From assembly GCF_023078355.1 (NCBI RefSeq), contig NZ_CP095552.1:1054001-1118000 (forward strand): a stretch of DNA of 64,000 nt. The letters are read 5' to 3'. How positions within the stretch are numbered: position 1 is the stretch's first letter; every line of letters starts with the position of its first letter. This stretch comes from Gordonia hongkongensis. Lineage in GTDB: Bacteria > Actinomycetota > Actinomycetes > Mycobacteriales > Mycobacteriaceae. Of this stretch, positions 21,701 to 29,900 are shown one piece after another. Below the pieces are notes generated by a model. That model did not search any database. It had not been told where the DNA came from and was given only the letters and a program-made list of their open reading frames with translations. A program made the translations under genes and the position numbers.

Positions 21701-21988
21701 GAAATGCAGCTCGCCGGTTCCGGGCCCGACGGAGTCACCGTGGTCGAGGGCATCGCGGACCTGGTGTATCGCGACGACGACGGTTCGTTGGTCATCGTCG
21801 ACTACAAGACCGACGTCGGGGTTTCCGCCGACACCCTCGAGGCGTACTGGGCGCAACTCGCGATCTACGCCGATCTGCTGCGAAATGCGACTGGGGAGAG
21901 AGTGTCTCGGCTGGAGTTGGTGTTCTGCCGGCCTGACGAAGCAACCGTCGTCGGACGTGCGTTGTCCGGGGGTTCGACGAGCACCTAG
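18740..21988 (+). CDS. UvrD/AddA-like helicase-nuclease
   Basis: The 1082-residue SF1A helicase has all core motifs: Walker A EAGAGSGKT (about residues 24-32), TFTEKAAAELRERV (Ia), DEFQDTDPLQ (II, about 353), GDPKQSIYRFRRAD (III), TTNFRST (IV), MTIHAAKGLQFP (V) and LLYVACTRAESHL (VI). A C-terminal RecB-type nuclease follows, with GTALHALLEQV, EGIADLVYR and VDYKTDVG (about 1020). This is the AddA architecture and complements the AddB-like protein one base upstream. ATG 18740 was chosen for that spacing. Together they should unwind and degrade DNA ends. Its last 4 bases overlap the stop of the convergent HNH gene. Confidence 0.88.
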   Translation: MTPAQLADQAARDRITTDTDATLFVEAGAGSGKTHSLVGRICHLVLHDGIELDAIAAITFTEKAAAELRERVRVELATHDTDRARAALEQIDTAAIGTLHAFAARIIGEHPLEAGVPPRMAVVDAMGSQLSFERRWRRMRTRLFTDDAPPMLVDAMGIVMAAGASLDQMRTLADALDRNWDRLTLDDNPQGIAPADIDRILWETDAIIDKLDDCLDPEDKLAVKLEELREWRILVAAERDSFGWVPMVDLCPKLGNVGRGSAWRGGVAQCKEIKAAAKALREEICSDVVGTYVDGAVRVVVRHLSEIVLDEARERQRSGQLEFHDLLVLARDVLGKPEVAAAAHQRYQRVLLDEFQDTDPLQLTLAQRIVAGRDEAGRLFTVGDPKQSIYRFRRADIAAYMSARDRTPSTDVVQLTTNFRSTRPVLDWVNAVFGRLIVAEHHVQPEYTPLDPAPGRPRWDLSWGPKPFVFPDTEEPVDDEDALSPAEALRARESRDVARIIATAIENDWRKETFDGDAYQHVPLRWKDICILIPSRAVLPFLEKSLDAAGIEFRSEASSLVYSTQEVHDLLVTCRALANTADEAALVAALRTPLFGCGDDDLLRWKDADGRWSIYADAPTDALTGSPVAAACAYLKALSLELGDLNPGALVSRLAIDRRVFEVSMDSPRHRDVWRRLRFVIDQARAWYAEDRGSLRDYIDWAATQADENARVAETVLPEIGVDAVRIMTIHAAKGLQFPMVVVAGMSGGFRTQPEPLLWDEDEKLQACASKNVTSKGYAAAAKTEKAYAEAEKKRLLYVACTRAESHLAVSGYVGKNASWGAALAPALEGLPNDVPELVEPVRRDDEAIAQHERQAWIDWSAETAAIEAASTIRVSYSATRIVHGIDDAETVVLQGYRDSGRLTAPVAEQIPVGTASPDSGATLGTALHALLEQVALGTAVDDGFDETARRAAALAGVVDVDHFVALARSALQSAPVQRAAVREHWQEMQLAGSGPDGVTVVEGIADLVYRDDDGSLVIVDYKTDVGVSADTLEAYWAQLAIYADLLRNATGERVSRLELVFCRPDEATVVGRALSGGSTST

Positions 21989-23079
21989 GTCTCGTCAGGC
22001 TGTCGGTGCCGTGTCTCCCACGTGTGTGGCTCCGCGGATCTCAGCGTCGTCGGGTCGACGAGATAGAAACGCCCGTCCTGTCCGATGAACTCGTGGTAGA
22101 CCGCGTCTTCCCAGGCTGCGGCGTGGGGACTCGGGCCCCACGGCGCATACCGGCCGATGACGACTCGGCCGGGCTCACCCTTTCGGGAATACGGCCGATA
22201 GACGTCCTCCGGGACCGCTGCGATGCGTGCTCGCGCCACGACGCCGTCGTCCAGTTCGGTCGGCAACGGCTGGTATGCATCGTCGTCGTCGGTCCACTCA
22301 TAGTCGCAGGAGCCGCACCGGTATTCGAATGTCGCCGGGTCCGAGATGTCGCACCCGGCGAGGACGGTTGCGGACCCGATCGGTAGCGGCGGGAATCCCC
22401 AGATCACCTCGTAGGTGCGCATCGCCGAACAGCGTGGGCACAACGGTCGAGAACCGAACATGAGGTCGTCGGAACTCGGTGCGAGCGGACGATGGAGCCG
22501 GTCATGGCAGGTGCGGCACACGACGATCGGGCCGTAACCGAAGAACTCCAACTCCTGGGTGTCGACGAGCAGGTGATGTTCGAGGACCGGCTCCTCGTCC
22601 GCCCACTTCCCGCAACATGCGCACCGTGAGTACGGTTCGACAGGCTCAGACCGAGCGACACATCCCCGTTCGTCCAACTCGCGCCACGGCGTCGGAGACT
22701 CCTCCTCCGCCGAAATCGCCGCGATCAACCGTTCGCCCGTCGCCGTGTCGAGGGTGGCTGGGGCGCTCGGTAGGGGAGTGCCGATCCGGCGTTCGACAGC
22801 AGTCAGCGAGAGTTCGAACGGTCCCAGATACTGGTCGTACGAGTCCGGCCCCGTGGAGTCGTGGTGGGTTTCCTCCACCACGACGACGGCCGACGCCGGG
22901 CTGTCCGTCGTCACGATGACAAACAGATCTCCCGCGGCCCAGCGCGCGGGAAACGTGAACCCGAGATCGTCGAGGTCCAGATCGTCGTCGGGGTTGTAGT
23001 AGAAATCGACGGCCTGCCGCCACGGCGCCACGCCGACGAGGTGGATGCGGCGCCGTCCGGTCTCCGGGTCGTCTGGCAT
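21985..23079 (-). CDS. HNH-like zinc protein of unknown function
   Basis: The 364-residue protein has no named family that I recognise with certainty. Residues about 148-195 look like a zinc-bound HNH nuclease core: CACCGKW, then LEHHLLVDTQE, then VVCRTCHDRLHR. A second zinc ribbon follows at about 212-260 (CPRC and CGSCDYEW). The N-terminal 140 residues are acidic and without clear motifs. It starts 20 bases after the PLD-like gene on the same strand, so the two are probably cotranscribed. It converges on the AddA-like helicase with a 4-base overlap. A nuclease role is inferred from the HNH pattern. Confidence 0.6.
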   Translation of the reverse strand: MPDDPETGRRRIHLVGVAPWRQAVDFYYNPDDDLDLDDLGFTFPARWAAGDLFVIVTTDSPASAVVVVEETHHDSTGPDSYDQYLGPFELSLTAVERRIGTPLPSAPATLDTATGERLIAAISAEEESPTPWRELDERGCVARSEPVEPYSRCACCGKWADEEPVLEHHLLVDTQELEFFGYGPIVVCRTCHDRLHRPLAPSSDDLMFGSRPLCPRCSAMRTYEVIWGFPPLPIGSATVLAGCDISDPATFEYRCGSCDYEWTDDDDAYQPLPTELDDGVVARARIAAVPEDVYRPYSRKGEPGRVVIGRYAPWGPSPHAAAWEDAVYHEFIGQDGRFYLVDPTTLRSAEPHTWETRHRQPDET

Positions 23080-23099
23080 CTACTGTGCCCCCGCTTGGT

Positions 23100-24050
23100 T
23101 CACGTGATCTTCAGTTTCCACGCACCCAGCAATTCCGAAGTGAGTTCGCGAGACAGCTTGATCGAGTCGGCGTCCTCATTGTCTACCGCCGAATCGAACT
23201 CCCGAAGACGCTGCGTCCCCAACGCTCGTCGGAGTGTGGTCGTCGTCCGTGATCGCAATCCGCGTTGCGCCCGAACCAGCTGGTAGCGACCGGAGTCCCG
23301 GTGGGGAATCGGACCGGCCGCCGCAGCATAGGTGACGACCGGAGCCGACACCTCTCCGGAAGAACAGAGGAACAGCGCTGTGTTCATCGAGAATCCGGCA
23401 TCGTCATCCTGTAGCTGCATCGCCCAAGTCTGGAACTTCGGGATCTGTTCGACGCTTTCCTCTATTTCTCGGCGTTCTTCGTCGGTCAGATCGTCGTCGA
23501 CGGTGTGCACTAGAATGCCGTTAGGTCGGATGCCCTTGACAAGCGCGGTTTCCGCAGACGTCCCCGTCACACCGGGCACTGCAGCCCGGGCGTTTTCGTC
23601 CCACACGCGCCGCAGCTCGTCAAGGCGTGCCGCGCTGATAGGGTCCGCGTCTCGCAGCGTGTCTTCGACAAATGTGCGTGCTTCTCTGACGACGGTCTTT
23701 TGATCTGTCAGGATCATTGCCTCTGACGATCGTTGGGAGTTCGCCGAAGCATTGGCAGAGCCTACGATGGCCCACTCCGCAGTGACGAAGACCTTCGCAT
23801 GCAGCTCAGCCAGAGAACGGACGTCCACCCCTCTCGACTGCAGAGTGTGGATGGCCGCAGGAGACGTTGCGTGGGACGCGACCGCCTCTCTGCTCGCATT
23901 GATGACGAGCTTGTCGCCGGCAGCCAAATGTCTCAGGAGATGCGGTCCATCGATGCCCAGGAAGGCAACCGCGACCCTGCGTGGCCCACGCCGGCGCAGT
24001 GTGGTCGAGATCTTCGGCCAGGGCTTGTCGCCAAGGAACTGAACCGTCAC
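23100..24050 (-). CDS. Phospholipase D-like domain protein
   Basis: The 316-residue protein has one PLD/HKD-type motif: LHAKVFV, then VGSANASANS about 10 residues later. The canonical HxKx4D Asp is not obvious. The PLD superfamily includes nucleases and lipid hydrolases. One motif suggests a homodimer, as in Nuc/BfiI-type nucleases. GTG 24050 was chosen because it opens the hydrophobic VTVQFLGDKPW strand; residues encoded further upstream are Arg/Pro-rich and look spurious. Codon use is less GC-rich than in the AddA-like gene. With the HNH protein it makes a likely two-gene unit at the end of the island. The target is unknown. Confidence 0.62.
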   Translation of the reverse strand: MTVQFLGDKPWPKISTTLRRRGPRRVAVAFLGIDGPHLLRHLAAGDKLVINASREAVASHATSPAAIHTLQSRGVDVRSLAELHAKVFVTAEWAIVGSANASANSQRSSEAMILTDQKTVVREARTFVEDTLRDADPISAARLDELRRVWDENARAAVPGVTGTSAETALVKGIRPNGILVHTVDDDLTDEERREIEESVEQIPKFQTWAMQLQDDDAGFSMNTALFLCSSGEVSAPVVTYAAAAGPIPHRDSGRYQLVRAQRGLRSRTTTTLRRALGTQRLREFDSAVDNEDADSIKLSRELTSELLGAWKLKIT

Positions 24051-24113
24051 GCATCCGACTGTGCCACAAGGTGCACGTCGGGGGTGCAGGGTTTCGCAGA
24101 GCGCTACACCTCG

Positions 24114-24141
24114 GGGGCGATTCGCGCAGCGAAATCGCCCC
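24114..24141 (-). terminator. Hairpin between the 13E12 gene and the PLD-like gene
   Basis: Twelve paired bases with a 1-base bulge (GGGGCGATT-CGC against GCGAAATCGCCCC) around a 3-base loop. It lies 49 bases after the 13E12 stop on the minus strand and before the PLD-like start, so it likely ends the 13E12 transcript. Confidence 0.5.
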
Positions 24142-24189
24142 GTCGGCATATCGAAGCCGGCCTTCAGCCGCCCGCGCACTTGTTCTGTG

Positions 24190-25884
24190 TCAGAACGGTG
24201 GCGGGTTGTTTCGGTCCCACTCGACTTGTTGTCGACGATGGGTGTCGGTGCGGTGTGCGCGCTCGTCGGTGAGTCGTTGCCGCGCCGGGTGGTCGGTTGG
24301 CTGGGTTTTCAACGACGCGAACAGGTCTCGCCCGGTGTATGGGTTGCCCAGGTAGGTGTGGCCGGTGGGGGCTTCGAACCACACGGCGAGGTACTCATCC
24401 TGGGAGTCGCGCCACCTGCCAAAGGTTTTGATGCGGTGGTGGAACCGGCACAACGGTTTGAGGTTGTGCTGGAGGGTCTTTCCGCCGCGGTCGGGCTGGC
24501 GGTGGTCGTATGGGTGGGTGTCGTCGAGGTCGACGGTCCACACCGGTTGATTGCAGCCGGAGAAGGTGCAGCACAACTCGCCGGCGCGGACGAGTGCCTG
24601 CAGTTTCTTGCTCGGTACGTAGGTGCTGGCGGCGGCTGCGGCCCGGGCGTCGGCGTCGGCCGGGTCGGTGCGCACCCCGGTGGTGATGAAGGTGTGAACC
24701 GCGTCAGCGAAGAGTCGGCGCATGGTGTGGGCGTCGATCAGCCCGTAGCCGTCGAGCATGCCGGGTTCGTTGTCGAGCCCGACAAAAGTCGTCAGGTTGC
24801 CCACGATGTGGTAAGTCGGTCGGGGTGCGCGGCAACTGGTGCAGGTGCATGTGCAGTCGCCGGTCGGCTCCGGGGCCTGCGCGTCGTCCTCGGGTTGGGT
24901 TGCGGCGGTGTCGGTCACGTTCGGTGCAGCAACGGGGGTGGGCCCGGGTCCGGGTGTTGTCGCAACGGCGGGCTCGGGGGTATCGAGGTTCTGCTCGGCT
25001 GGTGGGGGTGTGCAGTCGGCGCACCGGCAGTCCAGGGTTTGGTTGCCGTGGGCGAGGGCGAGGAGGGCGTCGGCGCGGCGCTGGGGCATGGTGCGCGGAT
25101 CACCGGTGTGCACGCCGGTGGCCATGGCGGTCAGCTGGGCGTTGAGGGCGGCGGCGTCGGTGTGTGGCAGGTGCCCGGTGATGCGCGATTGGCCGGGTTG
25201 GTGGCGGTCGGGTCGGATGTCGATTCCGCGGTCGCGGGCGGCGTGGTCGTTGCGGCGTTTCACCGCATCAGGTGCATGCGTGTGGACAATGTTGTCGACC
25301 ATGGTGGTGAACCGCGCCGTCGACATCGGATCGCGCGCCAGGATTGCCTCGGCCAACGCGGCGTCCACCATAGGCATGGTGGCGTTGTCGACGAAGTCGG
25401 TGCGTTTGAGTGCGATCAGGAACCGGCGAAGGTCGATTCGTCCGCAGGCCAGGGTGGTGCCGGTGAGGGGGAGTCGGTACCGCATGGCGTCGCCGGTGCG
25501 GATGAGGTCGCGGGCTTCGGCGGGGGTGAGGTTCAGGGCGGCGCCGAGTTCGGCGGTGGCTTGTTCGAATCCGTTGGGCCCGAACTGTTCATACGGGTCC
25601 GCACCGGTAACTGCTTGTGCTGTCCTGTCGAGGAGTTCGTCGATGGAACCTGCCTCGCCGGAGTGAATCGCACTGCGGTGCAGTAGGTATTCTTCTTCGC
25701 GTTGTTCGTGGAGCAGGCTGGCGGTGGTCAGTGTGCGGCAGGTGTTGGCGGCGTTCATCGATGCCGAGTAGACGGCGGTGCTGATCAGGGCTTCGGGCGA
25801 GAGGCCGGCGAGTGGTCCGAACACGTCGACACCCTCGTCGGGGAGGTCCCCGCCGGGGTCGATGGTGCCGAACTCGAATGCCAT
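24190..25884 (-). CDS. HNH endonuclease, DUF222 / 13E12 repeat family
   Basis: The 564-residue protein has the two-part layout of the 13E12 family: an N-terminal helical DUF222 domain and a C-terminal HNH domain (CCTFSGCNQPVWTVDLDDTHPYDHRQPDRGG, NLKPLCRFHHRIKTF; conserved His and Asn residues visible). A Pro/Ala-rich, Cys-containing linker (about residues 290-345) separates them. The family is multicopy in Mycobacterium and Gordonia and is associated with mobile repeats and phage insertion sites. ATG 25884 (MAFEFGTIDPGG) was chosen over an upstream start whose residues look non-coding. No terminal repeats or transposase were seen nearby. DNA cleavage is inferred from the HNH core. Confidence 0.85.
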   Translation of the reverse strand: MAFEFGTIDPGGDLPDEGVDVFGPLAGLSPEALISTAVYSASMNAANTCRTLTTASLLHEQREEEYLLHRSAIHSGEAGSIDELLDRTAQAVTGADPYEQFGPNGFEQATAELGAALNLTPAEARDLIRTGDAMRYRLPLTGTTLACGRIDLRRFLIALKRTDFVDNATMPMVDAALAEAILARDPMSTARFTTMVDNIVHTHAPDAVKRRNDHAARDRGIDIRPDRHQPGQSRITGHLPHTDAAALNAQLTAMATGVHTGDPRTMPQRRADALLALAHGNQTLDCRCADCTPPPAEQNLDTPEPAVATTPGPGPTPVAAPNVTDTAATQPEDDAQAPEPTGDCTCTCTSCRAPRPTYHIVGNLTTFVGLDNEPGMLDGYGLIDAHTMRRLFADAVHTFITTGVRTDPADADARAAAAASTYVPSKKLQALVRAGELCCTFSGCNQPVWTVDLDDTHPYDHRQPDRGGKTLQHNLKPLCRFHHRIKTFGRWRDSQDEYLAVWFEAPTGHTYLGNPYTGRDLFASLKTQPTDHPARQRLTDERAHRTDTHRRQQVEWDRNNPPPF

Positions 25885-25978
25885 GACACCACCATACGAA
25901 AGGGGTCTGACAAAACCTGTCGGCACGATTTCGGCGGATCATCAGGCACGAGAACTACTTTCGGTAGTAGACGCTGGG

Positions 25979-27412
25979 TCAGCGATGGTGGATTGCGCGT
26001 CGCGCGACCTCGATGGCTGTCGGGCTCAGCGTCACCCCTCGGAGTCCCCGTTCCGGGGACGAGACGGTTTCGAGGAACTCGTGGATTCCGTTGTCGAGGT
26101 CGTAGAGGTCGTACTTCTGGATCGGGCGCCCGTCCGTGCCCTGCCAGCGATACGCGGTGAGCAGCGCGCCGATCGTCTCGAGGGGCATCTCGTCGCCGGG
26201 TTCGGAGGCGGCGGCGAAGAAGAGCATCAGCAGGCTCGCGTCCTCGGTGAACCCATCCATCTTCTGGTTCAGCAGCCGGTCGGCGAGATGGTCGGCCAGT
26301 GCCTGCGGATCGTCGGCGAGTTTCGTTCCGACTCGGGTCGGCAGTAGGCGGCCTTTGTGCTTCCGTAACAGCCCCATCCGAAGCAGGGACTCACGGAAGT
26401 ACAGCACCGGTGTGCTCTGGACTTCTCGGTTCTTGGCGCCGATGAAGTACTTCATCGTCGGCAACACCTTCGACGCCGCGACCACGTCGGCTGGTTTCAG
26501 GTAGCCAGCGGAGGTGAGTGTGAAGCCTTCATCGCGCGCGCGACGCAGGAACCACAGGTAGGGGAGCAGGTCGGCTTCGAGCTGGTCGCCCGTCGCAATC
26601 GTCGATGAGGCTGCCAACCGCGTTGCGCTCGCCGTAACGGCTCCGGAATCGTCGAGAGGTTGAACCCGGTACAGCAGGTCGCCGAGCCGTGCATCGATTC
26701 CGGCATCGACGAGCGAGAGGATGGGGTCACTGAGTGCGGCGTTCACCTCGCCGATGTCGAAATGCGCGGGGTCGTCGACGACCTCGGCGAGTGACTCCGC
26801 GTCGGTGATGCCGCCACAATCCTCCGGAGGCGCAGCACGCCGACCGTCGACGCACCGGGCCCACGGTGTGTCCTCCGACGCCTCGTGAACGCTTTCGACC
26901 TGGGCTGTCAATTCCCAGCTGTCGCCGTAGTCGTAGACGTAGCGCAGGACGTCGCCTTGATCGTGGAGCGTCTCGTCGAGCCGGACCTCGGCGACCGGTG
27001 TGCCCACCTCCTCGCCTTCCCGAGCGTCGAACGGGCACAGGAACAGTTCACTCCTGCGGTCGAATGGGCTGCCGCCCAGGGCAAATCGATAGAGGTGGTA
27101 GTCCAGCCACCCGAACGCCGCTTGAATGATCCGGTGCAGGTCCTCCAGGGAGATATCCGAGCGGACGTCGAGGCGGCGCCAGATGGGGGGTCGCGCGTCG
27201 TCGAGATCCACGCGGATGCGGAACATTACGGTCTCGGCGAGCGGTTCCTTGCGCTGACGAATCGACGGTGGCCGCTCGAACCTGTCCGCGGCGGCAGCGC
27301 TGAGCTGATTCAACAGCGTGGGGAGTTCGTTCGGTTGCAGGCCGGCAAGCATCGCCTCGAACTGGCGACGCAGTCCCTCGGCATCGGACGATTCGTGGCC
27401 AGGATCGTGCAT
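25979..27412 (-). CDS. Plasmid pRiA4b ORF-3 family protein
   Basis: The 477-residue protein contains the pRiA4b ORF-3-like domain at about residues 60-220 (FRIRVDLDDARPPIWRRLDV, then LEDLHRIIQAAFGW, and YVYDYGDSWEL). This family is found on plasmids and as a passenger in IS1096-like elements; its biochemical role is not established. The C-terminal half (winged-helix-like DLLPYLWFLRRARDEGF onward) is unfamiliar. ATG 27412 was chosen because the sequence upstream contains a strong hairpin (27453-27494), so longer reading is unlikely. It lies downstream of the interrupted ydcF on the same strand, beyond that terminator. Confidence 0.75.
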   Translation of the reverse strand: MHDPGHESSDAEGLRRQFEAMLAGLQPNELPTLLNQLSAAAADRFERPPSIRQRKEPLAETVMFRIRVDLDDARPPIWRRLDVRSDISLEDLHRIIQAAFGWLDYHLYRFALGGSPFDRRSELFLCPFDAREGEEVGTPVAEVRLDETLHDQGDVLRYVYDYGDSWELTAQVESVHEASEDTPWARCVDGRRAAPPEDCGGITDAESLAEVVDDPAHFDIGEVNAALSDPILSLVDAGIDARLGDLLYRVQPLDDSGAVTASATRLAASSTIATGDQLEADLLPYLWFLRRARDEGFTLTSAGYLKPADVVAASKVLPTMKYFIGAKNREVQSTPVLYFRESLLRMGLLRKHKGRLLPTRVGTKLADDPQALADHLADRLLNQKMDGFTEDASLLMLFFAAASEPGDEMPLETIGALLTAYRWQGTDGRPIQKYDLYDLDNGIHEFLETVSSPERGLRGVTLSPTAIEVARRAIHHR

Positions 27413-27452
27413 ACTGCCCAGCGTAGGCCAGGCCCCGTTTCCCGCGGTGTCC

Positions 27453-27494
27453 GTTTCCCTCCCGCTTACCAGGTCCGGCAAGCGGGAGGGAAAC
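27453..27494 (-). terminator. Strong 15-bp hairpin after ydcF
   Basis: Perfect 15-bp inverted repeat (GTTTCCCTCCCGCTT and complement) with a 12-base loop, 38 bases after the ydcF stop on the minus strand and upstream of the pRiA4b-type gene. Read on the minus strand, the hairpin ends with AAAC rather than a T-run. Confidence 0.7.
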
Positions 27495-27531
27495 AGTCGG
27501 GCGGGAGGGGAGCCGCCCCGCGGGGAAGTGT

Positions 27532-28134
27532 TTACGCGTACGCCGGCCGGAACGTCAGCCGGGCGTTCTGGGCTTTGGCGGCGTCGCGGAAGTTCTTCAT
27601 CGCGCGTTCCATGTGGAAGCCGTTGGTGACGATGAGCGCGCCGGTTCCGCCCATCCGTTTCAGCATCGCCACCGTGTTCTGGGCGTTCTGCACCGTCGAG
27701 GTCGACGCGACCTCGTTCACCATCTGCCACGGCGGGATTCCGCGCCGGATCAGTCCGAGGTTCATGAACTGGGCCTCGGTGACGGGCAGCCAGTGGGTGT
27801 CGCCACCGGAGACGATCATGCGGTTGAACGGGTGCTTCTTGCCGAGGTTCGCCGCGACGTCGAGACGACGCTTGAGGACATCCGGAGTTTGCCCGAGAAC
27901 GCCGAACTTGGCGCCGAGTACGACGATGTACCGGGTCCCCGGACTCTGCCAGAGGAAGTTGCTGTTGGGGGTCCCGAGTTCGGAGCTACCGAGGTCGACG
28001 CTGCCGAAATCGGTACTGATCGCGGCGTTCTCGACCTACGCCACCGGTTCGGACGGTGCGACGGCGACCGCCACCGAGGCGGCAGTTGCGATTGCGGCCG
28101 CGGCTGCCGCGGTCGTGAGGGTTCTACGACGCAT
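27532..28134 (-). pseudogene. YdcF/SanA-like DUF218 exported protein, interrupted by a stop
   Basis: DUF218 proteins are cell-envelope proteins of poorly defined function. The full frame from ATG 28134 would give 200 residues: an N-terminal signal-like segment (MRRRTLTTAAAAAAIATAAS, about 30 residues), then a DUF218 core with YIVVLGAKFG, MIVSGGD, STVQNAQNT and VTNGFHMERA. Codon 33 is TAG (28038-28036), exactly between the signal segment and the mature domain. Reinitiation at ATG 27819 would lose the signal and the first strands. Either this is a nonsense mutation or a base-calling error. A second, intact DUF218 gene exists at 50924-51478. Confidence 0.75.
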
Positions 28135-28295
28135 GGTGACCGAGTGTAGGGATCAGTACGGTCGTACAGGTATCGGGTTGATAACACCTGCATCACTAGT
28201 CACATACGTAACATGGCCCTTCGTGGCTCGTCGCTTGCGCTCCTCGCACCTCAGGGAGCGGAGGGAGGACGCAGCTCGCACCGGATCAGAAGGTG

Positions 28296-29771
28296 TCAGG
28301 TGAGCGCGATGTACTTCACCGAGAGGTACTCGTCGATGCCCTCGCTGCCGCCCTCACGCCCGATCCCGGACTGCTTGATGCCACCGAACGGTGCTGCGGC
28401 GTCGGAGATCACGCCGCGATTGACCCCGACCATGCCGGAGTCCAGGGCGCCCGCGACGCGCATGCAGCGCTCGAGGTCGCGGCTGTAGAAGTACGACGCC
28501 AGGCCGTATTCGGTCGAATTCGCGGCCTCGATCCCCGCGGATTCGTCGTCGAAGCTGCTGATCACCGCGACGGGGCCGAAGATCTCCTCGCGCGTGACCG
28601 GCGCGTACGGATCGACGTTGTCGAGAACCGTTGCGGGATAGAAGAAACCCTGACCTTCCGGACGTTCACCGCCCAGTCGCACACGGGCACCGTCGGCCAC
28701 CGCCTGCTCGACCGCGTCGGCGACCTTGTCCCGCTGGTCGGCGTTCACCAGCGGCCCCAGGGTCACCCCGTCGTCGTACCCCGGTCCCATCCGGACCTCC
28801 GACATCTTCGCCACCAGCTTCTCGGTGAATTTCTCGGCGACACCGGACTGCACCAGGAACCGATTCGCGGCGGTGCAGGCCTCGCCCCCATTGCGCATCT
28901 TGGCGGCGAAGGCGCCCTCGACCGCGGCGTCGACGTCGGCGTCGTCGAAGACCAGGAACGGGGCGTTGCCGCCGAGCTCCATCGACGTGCGCAGGACGCG
29001 GTCGGCGGCCTGGCCGAGCAGGCTGCGACCCACCGGCGTCGACCCGGTGAAGCTGATCTTGCGGATGCGATCGTCGGTGATCAACGTCGACGACACGTCG
29101 CCGCTCGACGTGGTGGGCAACACCGACAGCACGCCGGGCGGCAAACCGGCTTCGGCGAAGGCCTCGGCCAGTGCCAGCATCGTCAGCGGCGTCTCGCGGG
29201 CCGGCTTCACGAGCATCACGTTGCCCGCGGCGAGCGCGGGCCCGATCTTGCGCGTCCCCATCGCGAGCGGGAAGTTCCACGGGGTGATCGCCAGGCACGG
29301 CCCGACGGGCTGGTGGGCCACCAGGATGCGCCCGTTGCCGGCCGGCGACGGACTGAACCGACCGCCGATCCGGACGGCCTCCTCGGCGAACCACCGCAAG
29401 AACTCGAGTCCGTACGTCGTCTCCGCCCGGCTGTCGGGGAGGGCGCGGCCCAGCTCGAGGGTCATCAGCATGGCGATGTCGTCGGCGCGATCGGTGAGCA
29501 ACTGGAAGGTCCGACGGAGGATTTCGCCGCGCTCCCGGGGCGCGGTGGCCGCCCAGTCCGCCGACGCGGCGACGGCGGAATCGAGAGCGCGGCGGGCATC
29601 GGCAACCCCCGCGTCGGCGACCGAGACGAGCGACTCCTCGGTCGCGGCGTCGTAGACCTCGAAGGTCCCGCCGTCGGCTGCGGGTGTGGACCGGCCGTCG
29701 ATCCAGAGCCCGGTCGGCACACCGTCGAGCACGGCCTGCGGGTCGAGAATCTCCTTGTCGCTCATACGCAT
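28296..29771 (-). CDS. gabD: NAD(P)-dependent succinate-semialdehyde dehydrogenase
   Basis: Oxidises succinate semialdehyde, or a similar aldehyde, to the acid; cytosolic, usually in GABA or polyamine breakdown. The 491-residue length is normal. Family signatures are ITPWNFPLAM and GNVMLVKPA for cofactor binding, FTGSTPVGR, general base Glu265 in MELGGNAPF, and catalytic Cys299 in GGEACTAANRF. The start at ATG 29771 has GAGG six bases upstream; a second ATG lies at 29765. No GABA transaminase is adjacent, so the exact substrate is uncertain within the aldehyde dehydrogenase superfamily. It is transcribed away from the divergent SGNH lipoprotein gene. Confidence 0.88.
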   Translation of the reverse strand: MRMSDKEILDPQAVLDGVPTGLWIDGRSTPAADGGTFEVYDAATEESLVSVADAGVADARRALDSAVAASADWAATAPRERGEILRRTFQLLTDRADDIAMLMTLELGRALPDSRAETTYGLEFLRWFAEEAVRIGGRFSPSPAGNGRILVAHQPVGPCLAITPWNFPLAMGTRKIGPALAAGNVMLVKPARETPLTMLALAEAFAEAGLPPGVLSVLPTTSSGDVSSTLITDDRIRKISFTGSTPVGRSLLGQAADRVLRTSMELGGNAPFLVFDDADVDAAVEGAFAAKMRNGGEACTAANRFLVQSGVAEKFTEKLVAKMSEVRMGPGYDDGVTLGPLVNADQRDKVADAVEQAVADGARVRLGGERPEGQGFFYPATVLDNVDPYAPVTREEIFGPVAVISSFDDESAGIEAANSTEYGLASYFYSRDLERCMRVAGALDSGMVGVNRGVISDAAAPFGGIKQSGIGREGGSEGIDEYLSVKYIALT

Positions 29772-29900
29772 TCACATCCTCGTGACTCGGCTGCGGGACC
29801 CCGCACGATGCGGCGATCCCCTCGGCGAACCACGCTACTCGCGTGGGCGGGCGGCCGGTCGGTGGTTGCCGACGGGCTTCACCGGACGCAGGATGGCGGC

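Noticed and set aside
25954..25968. Small ACTAC/GTAGT hairpin after the pRiA4b-type gene
   Set aside because: A 5-bp stem is too weak to call a terminator.
28293..29900. Plus-strand extension of the SGNH lipoprotein frame upstream of 29901
   Set aside because: It is antisense to the aldehyde dehydrogenase and would bury the signal peptide; the ATG at 29901 gives a normal lipoprotein signal.
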